A program made the translations under genes and the position numbers. A DNA stretch of 38,503 bases, from the NCBI GenBank assembly GCA_049790315.1, contig JBAQYV010000095.1:1-38503 (forward strand). Direction: 5' to 3'. The notes below the pieces were generated by a model. That model saw nothing but the letters and a program-made list of their open reading frames with translations. It had not been told where the DNA came from and searched no databases. Each line of letters starts with the position of its first letter. Positions within the stretch are counted from its first letter, which is position 1. This document shows, piece after piece, positions 26,020 through 33,380 of this stretch. The stretch is from DASPOJ01 sp049790315. GTDB lineage: Bacteria; Acidobacteriota; Terriglobia; Acidiferrales; UBA7541.

Positions 26020-27939
26020 ATGCATCTACGCCTCAAAACGAAAATCACGCTGATCATCTCCGGCCTGGTGCTGGCCGTGGTCGCCGTAAATTCGTGGCTC
26101 TATATGGCCACGCTCACGCAGCAAGTAATTCGCGAAGCCGATAATCGCGCTCATCAGGTTACGCAGGAAGTTTTCTTCCAGGCGCAAACCGCGCTGGCCG
26201 ACTCCGCATCCGAAGGAAACGCGCCCGCGTCAAACAGTCCGGCCGATTTGCGCCAGTACGTGCACGATTCTCTCGATCAAAACGCCGCCCTTTCCTCGCT
26301 CATCGACGCCGAAGTTGGCTACTCGTTCCTGGTGTATGAAGTCACCGTGGTCGATTACAACGGAACCGCGATGGTTTCAAGCGACGCTTCGCTCACCGAC
26401 CGGCCGGTGCTGCCGCGCACTCCGCTCGATCAGCTTGCCAACAGCAGTTTCATCGGCCAGTGGCGCGTGCTGTTCGGACCGCCGCGCGCTTACGAGGTCG
26501 CCTATCCGTTCAATCTCGGTCCGGCCGGGCATCAGGTCCCCTTCGGCGAAATTCGCGTGGCCGTGCAAACCGGACTTCTGCGCAGCGAAATCGCGCCAAG
26601 CATGCGCAGAGCGGGCACGCTCGCGCTGATTTCCGTTTTGTTGTCTGTGCTGCTCGCCGGCGTGGTTTCGAGCGCTGCGCTCGCGCCTCTCGAACGCATC
26701 TCGGCGCAGTTGGATCGCATCTCGCGCGGCGAATTCGATCAAAAACCTTTGCAGCGCGCCGACGAATTCGGACAAGTCAGCACCAAGATCAGCCGAATCG
26801 GCCAGCAATTGCGCGGCGTCCGCGAAATCTTCAGCACGCTGCGCGAAAATCTCGATCAAGTTCTGGGCGGACTCGAAGACGGATTGCTTTTGTTCACGCG
26901 CGATGGACGCGCCGTGATGGTCAGTCCCGCCGTCGAACGATTTCTCGGTATTTCCGCCGACGATCTTCTGGGACGCGAGGCTACCGACATTTTTCCAGAG
27001 AATCATCCGTTACGAATCGCGTTGCATCTGGATGACGGCGCAATCGCGGCGGTCTCAACGCAAGCCGAGCTGCCGGCGGCCGGACCGGATCATCCCGCGC
27101 GCATCGTCGGCGTCAACGCGCAGGCCATCGACGAAGGCGGCACGCGCATGGGCGCGCTGGTTACGCTCACCGATCTGGAATCGCGCGAGCGCATCAGCAC
27201 GCAGTTGCTGGTTTCAGAGCGTCTTGCGGCGCTGGGCCGCGTGACCGCCGGCGTAGCACACGAAGTAAAAAATCCCTTGAACTCGATGCGGCTCTGGCTT
27301 GAAAACTTAAAGGGATATATCCCCGCGGGCGAGGAGCCGCAGCAGGCCGTGAAAGTTCTAGACGCCGAAATCGATCGCCTCGATACTGTGGTGAAGCGCT
27401 TCCTCGATTTCACGCGGCCCGTGGAAATGAATCTTGTCGAAACATCGCTTGCCGAATTGATCCAGGAAGTGCTCGATACCGCGCGCCCGCAAATCGAGCG
27501 CGGACTCGTCTGCATCGAAACGCGCCTCGCGCCGTCCGTGCCTCCCGCCTGGGTGGATCGGCAACTTCTGCACCAAGCGCTGCTCAACCTTATACTCAAC
27601 GCGGTGGACGCCATGCCCGGCGGCGGAACGCTGGCGATCGATCTCGAGCGCCGCGCCGATGCGGCGGAGATTCGGATTCGCGACACCGGCAAAGGAATCG
27701 CACCCGAACATCGCGCGCGCATCTTCCAACTTTTTTTCACCACACGGCCGGGCGGCAGCGGCATCGGCCTGGCCAGCGCGTTTCGCACGGTGCAAATGCA
27801 CGATGGCTCGATCGATTACGAATCGGAGCCGGGCCATGGCACAACATTTCGCATCGAACTCCCGCTGAAGCGCGGGACAGACGCAAACGCCGCGGCGCAC
27901 GCGCACGAACACAGCCACTCACCGGTGCGGCGCGCATGA
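26020..27939 (+). CDS. Membrane histidine kinase (HAMP-PAS-HisKA-HATPase)
   Basis: A 639-aa sensor kinase. Two membrane helices (about 9-30 and 199-222) frame a periplasmic sensor domain of about 170 aa with VTVVDYNGTAMVSSD, a Cache-like strand. Then HAMP (about 222-275, APLERISAQLDRISRGEFDQ), PAS (about 285-345, GLEDGLLLFTRDGRAVMVSP), HisKA with His414 in GVAHEVKNPLNSMRL, and HATPase with NLILNAVDAMPGGG, DTGKGIAPEHRARIFQLFF and GGSGIGLASAF. The C-terminus has an odd His-rich tail, HAHEHSHSP. It follows the NtrC-type regulator by 16 nt and overlaps the lipoprotein ATG (ATGA), forming a three-gene operon. It is the clear cognate kinase of that regulator. Confidence 0.92.
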   Translation: MHLRLKTKITLIISGLVLAVVAVNSWLYMATLTQQVIREADNRAHQVTQEVFFQAQTALADSASEGNAPASNSPADLRQYVHDSLDQNAALSSLIDAEVGYSFLVYEVTVVDYNGTAMVSSDASLTDRPVLPRTPLDQLANSSFIGQWRVLFGPPRAYEVAYPFNLGPAGHQVPFGEIRVAVQTGLLRSEIAPSMRRAGTLALISVLLSVLLAGVVSSAALAPLERISAQLDRISRGEFDQKPLQRADEFGQVSTKISRIGQQLRGVREIFSTLRENLDQVLGGLEDGLLLFTRDGRAVMVSPAVERFLGISADDLLGREATDIFPENHPLRIALHLDDGAIAAVSTQAELPAAGPDHPARIVGVNAQAIDEGGTRMGALVTLTDLESRERISTQLLVSERLAALGRVTAGVAHEVKNPLNSMRLWLENLKGYIPAGEEPQQAVKVLDAEIDRLDTVVKRFLDFTRPVEMNLVETSLAELIQEVLDTARPQIERGLVCIETRLAPSVPPAWVDRQLLHQALLNLILNAVDAMPGGGTLAIDLERRADAAEIRIRDTGKGIAPEHRARIFQLFFTTRPGGSGIGLASAFRTVQMHDGSIDYESEPGHGTTFRIELPLKRGTDANAAAHAHEHSHSPVRRA

Positions 27940-28595
27940 ACGTGATGAACATCATAAACATATATCGCCGGTCCGCGCGGCGCCCGTTGCCCGGAAAATC
28001 GCGAATGCTAAAAACGATGCCGAGCACGAAAATTCGTAGCTCCGCGATTTTCGCGCTGGCCTTCGCGCTTTCCGCCTGCGTATTTTTCGGCGCGGGCTGC
28101 CAGCGCAACATCGTGAAGGCCAGTCCGCCTTCCGTTTCCACGCCGCCGCCACCCGAAGCGAATCCTTCGACCGCGCCGCCAAGCGAGCCGCAGACCACAA
28201 CGGCGCCCCCTACCGCTTCCGAACCGACGCCGCCGCCAGCTCCCGCGCCTCAGCCGGTTCCAACGCGGCCGAAGCCGTCCGAGCCCTCATCGACCGAGCC
28301 CGAAAAACCCACCGAAACTCCGCGTCCGGAAGCGCCGGTGATTTCGCCGCAACTGACGCCGCAAGCGCAGGCCGCCGCCGAACAGCGAACGAATGCGAAC
28401 ATCCAGCGCGCGGAACGCAATCTACAAACCGCCGAGAGCAAACAACTGGATGAAGCGCAACACGATCTGGTCGAAAAAGTGCGCGACTTCCTGGCGCAAG
28501 CCCACGAAGCCATTCACGCGGAAGACTGGGTTCGCGCCAACAATCTCGCGGACAAAGCGCGCGTCCTCTCCGACGAACTTGTGAAATCGCTGTAG
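27936..28595 (+). CDS. Lipoprotein with Pro-rich linker and C-terminal helical domain
   Basis: A 219-aa protein. The hydrophobic segment IFALAFALSAC gives a lipobox (Cys47), with a second Cys in FGAGC a few residues on. A long Pro/Thr/Ser-rich stretch (about 60-130) follows, then two amphipathic helices (AQAAAEQRTNANIQRAERNL, EAQHDLVEKVRDFLAQAHEA) and a C-terminal ANNLADKARVLSDELVKSL. The helices look like a DUF4398-like or TPR-like pair. The ATG at 27936 overlaps the kinase stop, though inner ATGs (28005, 28017) are nearer to the signal sequence. It may be a target-side or sensor-side envelope partner of the kinase; function unknown. Confidence 0.75.
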   Translation: MNVMNIINIYRRSARRPLPGKSRMLKTMPSTKIRSSAIFALAFALSACVFFGAGCQRNIVKASPPSVSTPPPPEANPSTAPPSEPQTTTAPPTASEPTPPPAPAPQPVPTRPKPSEPSSTEPEKPTETPRPEAPVISPQLTPQAQAAAEQRTNANIQRAERNLQTAESKQLDEAQHDLVEKVRDFLAQAHEAIHAEDWVRANNLADKARVLSDELVKSL

Positions 28596-28650
28596 CCGCG
28601 CGCTGGCGAAACACCAACTCGGACAAACTTGTGAAATTGCTGTAGCTGCG
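28571..28650 (+). repeat. Short tandem duplication of the lipoprotein gene's 3' end
   Basis: Bases 28571-28600 (last eight codons, the stop and 6 nt) recur at 28621-28650 with 26 of 30 identical. The copy still reads DKLVKLL-stop beside the original DELVKSL-stop. The offset is exactly 50 nt. Confidence 0.75.
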
Positions 28651-28680
28651 TTCGCAACTCCAGCACCCCCGCTTCGCCGC

Positions 28681-28689
28681 TGATAGAAT
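28681..28689 (+). promoter_or_regulatory. Extended -10 element, leaderless start of the oxidase gene
   Basis: TGA-TAGAAT ends at 28689 and the GTG start is at 28696, 7 nt later. The same spacing is seen for the zinc-ribbon gene at 3959. No Shine-Dalgarno is present, so a leaderless mRNA is likely. Confidence 0.55.
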
Positions 28690-28695
28690 AAATGC

Positions 28696-29943
28696 GTGAG
28701 CACGAGCAAAACTTCGCGCGGCGCTTCCGCAGATGTTCTGGCCGACGTTTTGATCGTCGGCGGCGGCATCATTGGCGGCGCGATCGCGTGGGAACTCGCG
28801 CGCCGCGGTTTGCATCCACTCGTTCTGGATCGGCAGGAAGCGGGGCGCGAAGCGTCGTGGGCCGCCGCGGGAATGTTGCAGACCGCGCCGGATAATGCCG
28901 ATAGCTTCCCTCTTGTTCCTCTGGCCCGAGCAAGCCTCGCGTTGTATCCGGATTTCGTCGCCGGCGTCGAAGCCGATTCGGGGCACACGGCCGGTCTGCG
29001 GCGAACCGGCGCGATGGAGATTTTCTTTTCGAGCGACGCCGCGCGCGAACTCAGCACATTTGTGGCCCTGCATCGCGGACTCGGTTTGCACACGGAAGCG
29101 ATTCCGCTCGACGAGGCATTCAGAATGGAGCCCGCGATTTCGCGACATGCGCAAGCCGCCGCGTTGCTGCCGGAAGAATGCGCGCTCGATAGCCGCGCGT
29201 TGATCGACGCGGTTCTTGCCGCCGCCGTAGCGCGCGGCGCCGAAGTGCGAACGGGAATAGAAGTGCAATCGCTCATCATCAAAGACACACCCAACGTCAA
29301 AGTCAAACCCGACATCAAGGGTACGGCCAACTCCAGCCGCGCCTCCGTTGCCAGCGGCGCGGGCACGGCGCGCGTCGAAGGTGTGGTCGCCGCGGGACAG
29401 CGATACCAAGCGGCCCACGTTATCCTTGCCGCGGGCGCATTTTGTTCGCGCCTGGAATCCGCGCGGCGCTACGCGCCAACGCGGCCGGTGCGCGGGCAGA
29501 TGGTCGCGCTGCGTTCATCGGCGGCGCCGATAAATCGCGTGCTGCGATCCGCGCGCGGCTACATCGTTCCGCGCGACGACGCGCGTCCACAACGATTGGT
29601 GGCCGGCAGCACGCTCGAAAACGCGGGCTACGAAAAGCGCGTTACTCCAGAAGGCATCGCGCACGTGCTCGAAGCCGCGCAAGAGATCGTGCCCGGCCTC
29701 GACTGCGCGGAAATTATCGAGACCTGGTGCGGCTTGCGCCCCGACACGCCCGACCATCTTCCGATTCTCGGCCCAACCGATATCGACGGTCTGACAATCG
29801 CGACGGGACATTTTCGCAACGGCATCCTGCTCGCGCCGATCACGGCGAAACTGATCGCGGATTGGGTCACCGAGCGCCGCACATCGTTCGACTGGGACAT
29901 TTTTAGTCCGCTGCGCTTTGGCGAGGCGGAACAAACCCACTGA
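28696..29943 (+). CDS. thiO: FAD-dependent amine oxidase, glycine-oxidase (ThiO)-like
   Basis: A 415-aa flavoenzyme of the DAO family. It has an N-terminal Rossmann motif VLIVGGGIIGGAIAWELARRG (about 19-39), the substrate-domain start EASWAAAGML, and the C-terminal block ETWCGLRPDTPDHLPILGPT with GHFRNGILLAPITAKLIADW for FAD and substrate binding. ThiO oxidises glycine to iminoacetate/glyoxylate for the thiazole of thiamine. Lack of other thi genes here leaves open a different amino-acid oxidase. The segment DTPNVKVKPDIKGTANSSRA (about 195-215) is a low-complexity insertion rarely seen in the family. GTG 28696 follows a -10 box by 7 nt. It stands alone, convergent with the gene at 30042. Confidence 0.8.
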   Translation: MSTSKTSRGASADVLADVLIVGGGIIGGAIAWELARRGLHPLVLDRQEAGREASWAAAGMLQTAPDNADSFPLVPLARASLALYPDFVAGVEADSGHTAGLRRTGAMEIFFSSDAARELSTFVALHRGLGLHTEAIPLDEAFRMEPAISRHAQAAALLPEECALDSRALIDAVLAAAVARGAEVRTGIEVQSLIIKDTPNVKVKPDIKGTANSSRASVASGAGTARVEGVVAAGQRYQAAHVILAAGAFCSRLESARRYAPTRPVRGQMVALRSSAAPINRVLRSARGYIVPRDDARPQRLVAGSTLENAGYEKRVTPEGIAHVLEAAQEIVPGLDCAEIIETWCGLRPDTPDHLPILGPTDIDGLTIATGHFRNGILLAPITAKLIADWVTERRTSFDWDIFSPLRFGEAEQTH

Positions 29944-29993
29944 ATTTCTAGCGCTGCCCCGCGGTGCAGCCGGTCAATTCAAATCAAGCATCT

Positions 29994-30011
29994 GGCCACG
30001 TGAAGGTGGCC
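29994..30011. repeat. Hairpin between two convergent genes
   Basis: GGCCAC-GTGAAG-GTGGCC is a 6-bp perfect stem with 6-nt loop, in the 98-nt gap between the 3' ends of the oxidase and the VirB10-like gene. It has no T-tract. The flank (ACGGCACAGGCTGAAGC, 30019-30035) looks like part of a dispersed genomic repeat. Confidence 0.45.
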
Positions 30012-30041
30012 GCTACGAACGGCACAGGCTGAAGCACCGGG

Positions 30042-30986
30042 CTAGAACGGCCAGGTGCTGCGCTGCGGCTCGCGATTGGGCGGGCCGGCTAGCGTGGAGG
30101 CTTTGCCGGGATCGGTGAACGTGATTTTGCTCGGATCGAGATGAAGTTCGCGGTCGAGCACGACATCGAGCGTGGTGCCGCGCGGAAGTTCTAGTTCGGG
30201 GCCGCGCGTGAGCAGCACTGTGATCAGACCGGCGGCTAATCCAGCGCCCGCGCCGATGCCGGCTCCCGCGCCGCTGCGTCCGGCGATTCCGCCGATGGCG
30301 GTGCCCACGCCCGTATCGCCGATAATCGTTCCGGCATCGCCGGCTTTATTGGAATCGCCTTTGATCGTGCCTTCCTTGTCGACAGATTCATTTCCGCCGG
30401 TACCGGCGTTTTGCGGAACGGCGGTGAAGCTGACGGTGTAGCCGTTCGGCAGAATCATCGATGTGAGGCGAAGGCGCAATTCGCCACGGCCTTTCACTCG
30501 GCCGGGACGCTTGGCTTCGAGGATTTCGCCCTGCACGTAAGAGCCAGCGGGGATCAGAATTTTGTCGTTCTGCACGATGGGAAACAAAGTTTCGAGATAA
30601 ACGGGATCGCCGGGCTGGGCGTTGCGCGTGGTGATGGCGTTGTGGAGGACGAGGGGCAAACGCGTGCCGGCTGGAACGATGATCGTGGCGCTCGCTGGAG
30701 TTGAGGGCGTCGCGGAGTTTGGCGATGCCGGCGCTGCGTTCGCGGTTGGCGCGGAAGTCGAAGCAGTTGCGCCCGGAGCGGAGCCGGCAGGACTTGCTGT
30801 GGCGGGCTGCGATGCGGACGGCGCAGGCGAAGGGGCGGGTGCGGACGCTGTGGGCGATGCCGGCGCGGATTGATCCGCCGCCGGGGGAGGCGAAGAAGTC
30901 TGCGGCCCGATCTGCTGTGCGTTTGCCCGGACGCCCAACGCAAGCAACGCGCACATTATCAGGAGATTTTGGAAAGCGATTCGCAT
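30042..30986 (-). CDS. Secreted VirB10/TrbI-like protein with glycine zipper (paralogue 2)
   Basis: A 314-aa exported protein with the same plan as the gene at 23115. Signal peptide MRIAFQNLLIMCALLALGV, cleavage near ANAQ; a long Ala/Ser/Pro-rich linker (about 28-105). The core starts IIVPAGTRLPLVLHNAITTRNA, continues ILIPAGSYVQGEILEAKRPG and ELRLRLTSMILPNG; then a glycine zipper (GTAIGGIAGRSGAGAGIGAGAG), and the end ELPRGTTLDVVLDRELHL. The AGT-x-L-P-L-V-L and IPAGS strands are typical for VirB10/TrbI-like domains. ATG 30986 has GGAGGT 6 nt upstream. The upstream frame to 31499 is not supported. No secretion-system partners are near. Confidence 0.8.
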   Translation of the reverse strand: MRIAFQNLLIMCALLALGVRANAQQIGPQTSSPPPAADQSAPASPTASAPAPSPAPSASQPATASPAGSAPGATASTSAPTANAAPASPNSATPSTPASATIIVPAGTRLPLVLHNAITTRNAQPGDPVYLETLFPIVQNDKILIPAGSYVQGEILEAKRPGRVKGRGELRLRLTSMILPNGYTVSFTAVPQNAGTGGNESVDKEGTIKGDSNKAGDAGTIIGDTGVGTAIGGIAGRSGAGAGIGAGAGLAAGLITVLLTRGPELELPRGTTLDVVLDRELHLDPSKITFTDPGKASTLAGPPNREPQRSTWPF

Positions 30987-31285
30987 CGACTGACCTCCTT
31001 GCCATACGCCAGTGCGCGGTTCGATGCCGCAGGAGAAGGGACGGATGCCCGGAGTATAGCGCCGTGGGAATCGCACGCCAGAAGATTCGCGCGGCGGTTC
31101 CGTACATTCCGAGCACGTTGCGGCGTGGAGATCATGCGGCGGCGTTTCCGGCAGGATCGGGCAGAAGTAAATGATTGCATGGGAGTTCGGCCTTTTTAAG
31201 GTTGCGGGCATACCGTCACGGGCGAGGCAGGGGTATACACCCCCGGTACGTTTTTGCGAAAGTGTTGAAAGTAAATAGTTTGCAG

Positions 31286-31359
31286 CAAAAGAGTGCGCAT
31301 GAATTTGAAAACGCGGGGACTTAAAAACGCTTATTTTCAGTGCGTTGCGCACTCTTTTG
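31286..31359. repeat. 14-bp perfect inverted repeat
   Basis: CAAAAGAGTGCGCA (31286-31299) and its exact complement (31346-31359) enclose 46 nt. An RNA from either strand could fold into a long stem. On the minus strand the second arm ends CTCTTTTG, weakly terminator-like. Confidence 0.7.
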
Positions 31360-31488
31360 TCAATTAATTGAAACCAAAGGATTTGCGGGGGTGCTTGAGC
31401 CGTCGAGAAAACGCATCCTGAATGCCGGAAGCGAACGTCCGCGGGGCAATGGGATGACGGCTCGATACCGCGAATCGAGAACATGAGC

Positions 31489-31518
31489 AAGCATAACATT
31501 TGTGTATAGTACTGTCAA
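31489..31518 (-). promoter_or_regulatory. Strong sigma-70-type promoter without a gene close behind
   Basis: Minus strand: a perfect TTGACA (31518-31513), 18-nt spacer ending in the extended motif TGT, and TATGCT (31494-31489). The start site would be near 31482. The next minus-strand gene begins at 30986, so this is either a 5' leader of nearly 500 nt or the promoter of an ncRNA. Confidence 0.6.
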
Positions 31519-31703
31519 TTACCAAGTGAGCATTCGAAATGATATCCACAGGGCGCCGGATCATTCGAACGCGCCTCTAAAACCGAAGTTTGGAACCGAG
31601 CTGCCAAATTTGGCCGGCCGGAAGACGAAGCGCTGGCGGAATCGCGGCGGTTTGCATCGAATGGGGAGCACAGCATAGGCTTGAATTAGCGGAGGAAACG
31701 AAG

Positions 31704-31904
31704 ATGGCAAAGCTGGCGCTGGTTTACGGAATGAGATTATTTCCGGCCGACGACGTGGCGCAAATACAGGAAGCGACGCTGACGCTGAAGGATGGGCGGA
31801 AGGCGCACGTGACGATGCACGTGATCGAAGGCAGCAAGGAAGAAATTCAGAATACGCTGGGGCAATCGATCGACGCGTTTTTTGAGATGTATCCGGAAAT
31901 TTAG
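31704..31904 (+). CDS. Small conserved-looking protein (66 aa), unknown function
   Basis: ATG 31704 is preceded by GGAGG with 8 nt spacing. The 66 aa start MAKLALVYGMRLFPADDVAQ, continue with strand-like TLTLKDGRKAHVTMHVIEG, and end with a helix SKEEIQNTLGQSIDAFFEMY-PEI. The mix of two strands and a helix looks like a compact alpha/beta fold. There are no Cys, no signal peptide and no membrane helix, so it is cytosolic. I do not know the family. The last codons and stop (MYPEI-stop) recur 112 nt downstream. It has no same-strand neighbour within 2 kb. Confidence 0.7.
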   Translation: MAKLALVYGMRLFPADDVAQIQEATLTLKDGRKAHVTMHVIEGSKEEIQNTLGQSIDAFFEMYPEI

Positions 31905-32018
31905 AACCCCCGCCGCTTGTGGCTTCCCTGGGCTACTGCATCCACTCCTTGGGGGTACGATAGCAGAATCCGGCGCGTGGGTTTCCGCGTTGTGCGGATG
32001 TATCCGGAGATTTAAGAC
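31886..32018 (+). repeat. Duplicated 3' end of the 66-aa gene
   Basis: GATGTATCCGGAAATTTAGA (31886-31905) recurs in slightly changed form at 31998-32018 (GATGTATCCGGAGATTTAAGA). The copy encodes MYPEI followed by TAA; the original ends in TAG. Confidence 0.65.
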
Positions 32019-32076
32019 GTGGAGTGCCGCGCTCATGCACGCCTGTTGCGACCTCGAGCAGGGATTCTTCGACTGC

Positions 32077-32124
32077 GAGGCGGCTCGTCCGCGCAACGCG
32101 GACGAGAGGACAGAGAGCCGCCTC
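32077..32124. repeat. Nested hairpin repeat element
   Basis: The outer arms GAGGCGGCTC (32077-32086) and GAGCCGCCTC (32115-32124) are exact complements. Inside is a 10-bp stem CTCGTCCGCG (32084-32093) and CGCGGACGAG (32097-32106) with loop CAA. The two stems share three bases, so only one can form fully. It looks like a palindromic dispersed element. Confidence 0.65.
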
Positions 32125-32192
32125 TCCGCTCAGAATGACACGGCTAGTTTCGTCGTGACCAAGCGCGGGGGATCTCGCACCAAAAAACACGA

Positions 32193-32212
32193 GCGGAGGC
32201 AAGCTCCGCCCC
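32193..32212. repeat. REP-like hairpin, copy 1
   Basis: GCGGAG-GCAAG-CTCCGC followed by CCC. The same 20 bases occur at 37562-37581. The stem is 6 bp with a 5-nt loop. Confidence 0.7.
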
Positions 32213-32237
32213 TACAAATTCGGGGCGGCATCGCGGC

Positions 32238-32561
32238 TTAGCGGTTGCCGAAGGTTTCGGGATCGAAATCGGGGGAGCCGGGGGCGGGCATGGCTGAAGA
32301 AACCAGCACGACGCTTTGTCCCGTAAGCTCAAAACGCTTGCGGCATTTGCGGCAGGCGACCATTTCATCGACGCGGACCATGTAAGAGCGCGCCGCGGCG
32401 AAACGCTTCTTATCTTCTTCACCGGCGCCGCGCGGCAATTCGTTTTTCTTGGAGCGCACGATCCAGCGAATCGGATAGGCGTCTTCTTTATGGCAGCTCG
32501 GGCAAACGAGCTGGAGCGATTTCGTGTCTTGCTTCTCGATGTAGAACTGGCGTTCGTCCAT
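32238..32561 (-). CDS. Small double-CxxC zinc-binding protein (107 aa)
   Basis: A 107-aa cytosolic protein. The first knuckle is CPSC (LVCPSCHKEDAYPIRW), the second CRKC about 50 residues on (VACRKCRKRFELTGQ). A charged helix (GAGEEDKKRFAAARSYM) lies between, and the C-terminus is Pro-rich (SAMPAPGSPDFDPETFGNR). The two knuckles predict one zinc site. The ATG shares one base with the deacetylase stop (TAATG), and GAGG lies 7 nt upstream, so it is coupled to that gene. Function unknown; the coupling with a cell-wall-type deacetylase is the only hint. Confidence 0.75.
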   Translation of the reverse strand: MDERQFYIEKQDTKSLQLVCPSCHKEDAYPIRWIVRSKKNELPRGAGEEDKKRFAAARSYMVRVDEMVACRKCRKRFELTGQSVVLVSSAMPAPGSPDFDPETFGNR

Positions 32562-33337
32562 TAGTGCGCCTCGGCCGTGTGCCCACCCACTTGGTCGATT
32601 GTAACAAACTCCAAGCCTTGATCGCGCCATCGGGGCAGCCAATATTCGAGCGCGGTTACAACGTGGGCACGGTCGCCGCCAAGAGCGCGATGATCGCCGT
32701 CGTGAAGCAGAGCGATATCGCCGCCGCGCAAACGGCCGAGTCTGGCGATCAAGCGCGCGGCGGGCTGCGGTTTCCAGTCGTAACACGTGAGCGACCACAT
32801 CGCGACGCCCGAGAGTCCCACGCGCCGCACCGCGCCGCGAAGCTGCGGGCCGCGAAAACCGTAGGGCGGCCGCATCCATCGCGGGGGCTGCGAATGGGTT
32901 GCCGCCGCGATGGCTTGCTGGCAACGATTGAGTTCTTCGCCGATGCGGCTGGAGGCGCGCCAAGCGAGCGACGGATGCGAGTCCGTGTGATTGCCGATGG
33001 CGTGGCCGCGCGCGGCGATCTCGCGCAGGAGATCAGAACATTCGCGCGCGAACTGGCCGATTACGAAAAACGTGGCGTGGACCGTATGGCGATCGAGAAG
33101 ATCGAGTAACGCGGGCGTGACGGCCGGGTTCGGGCCGTCGTCGAAAGTCAGCGCGATGGAATCGCTCGTCGTTGTATGGTGCAGCGTTGGTCCGAACAAT
33201 TGAGAACCGGGATATACCGCGCCCCAGGCCGCCACGCCAGCGGCGGCGATTGGAACTGAGGCCAGCGCGATGTCGAGCGTGTTCATGCGCCACATTGCGC
33301 GGACCAGAGAGAAAAAAAGGTTCGCACGGGCGGCCAT
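32561..33337 (-). CDS. Polysaccharide deacetylase (NodB domain)
   Basis: A 258-aa protein: an N-terminal hydrophobic segment (ALASVPIAAAGVAAWGAVYPG) serving as anchor or signal, then a NodB domain. Motif 1 is LTFDDGPNP (catalytic Asp and metal Asp), motif 2 HTDSH (the two metal His), motif 3 RPPYGFRGP, motif 4 YDWKPQ and motif 5 IALLHDGD. All metal and catalytic residues are present, so it should remove acetyl groups from a cell-wall or exopolysaccharide sugar, outside the inner membrane. ATG 33337 (MAARANLFF) is used; TTG 33364 and ATG 33286 are alternatives, none with a ribosome site. Its first codons lie in a 24-bp repeat that recurs at 34294. Confidence 0.88.
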   Translation of the reverse strand: MAARANLFFSLVRAMWRMNTLDIALASVPIAAAGVAAWGAVYPGSQLFGPTLHHTTTSDSIALTFDDGPNPAVTPALLDLLDRHTVHATFFVIGQFARECSDLLREIAARGHAIGNHTDSHPSLAWRASSRIGEELNRCQQAIAAATHSQPPRWMRPPYGFRGPQLRGAVRRVGLSGVAMWSLTCYDWKPQPAARLIARLGRLRGGDIALLHDGDHRALGGDRAHVVTALEYWLPRWRDQGLEFVTIDQVGGHTAEAH

Positions 33338-33347
33338 TTTCGCATGC
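33324..33347. repeat. 24-bp direct repeat, left copy
   Basis: These 24 bases are identical to 34294-34317 in the same orientation. They cover the first codons of the deacetylase gene and the bases just upstream. The pair flanks the ArsR/SRPBCC genes. Confidence 0.85.
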
Positions 33348-33380
33348 TGCGCGCTGCTCACCAAGGGCGGACGCGAATAT

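Larger units (their letters stand above)
30987..31703. other. Long intergenic region, 717 nt
   Basis: No credible gene was found. It is locally richer in A/T than the surroundings, and holds a strong minus-strand promoter (31489-31518), a 14-bp inverted repeat (31286-31359), a smaller dyad GGGGT-ATAC-ACCCC (31230-31243) and the palindrome CAATTAATTG (31361-31370). It may be a long leader of the VirB10-like gene or an RNA gene. Confidence 0.5.
31905..32237. other. Intergenic region, 333 nt, with repeats
   Basis: It holds the duplicated gene tail, a nested hairpin element (32077-32124) and a REP-like hairpin (32193-32212). The stretch from GGGATTCTTCGACTG (32061-32075) to GCTCAGAATGACACGG (32128-32143) resembles a widely dispersed non-coding repeat in related genomes. 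No gene was recognised. Confidence 0.55.

Noticed and set aside
28210..29418. 402-aa open frame on the minus strand opposite the lipoprotein and oxidase genes
   Set aside because: It is antisense to two well-supported genes, is Arg-rich and has no motif; a by-product of high GC content.
31364..31564. 66-aa minus-strand frame in the long intergenic region
   Set aside because: It spans the predicted promoter at 31489-31518, has no ribosome site and no motif.
32562..32963. Upstream extension of the 107-aa zinc-protein frame to 241 aa
   Set aside because: The extension lies inside the deacetylase gene in another frame; ATG 32561 with GAGG fits the zinc protein.
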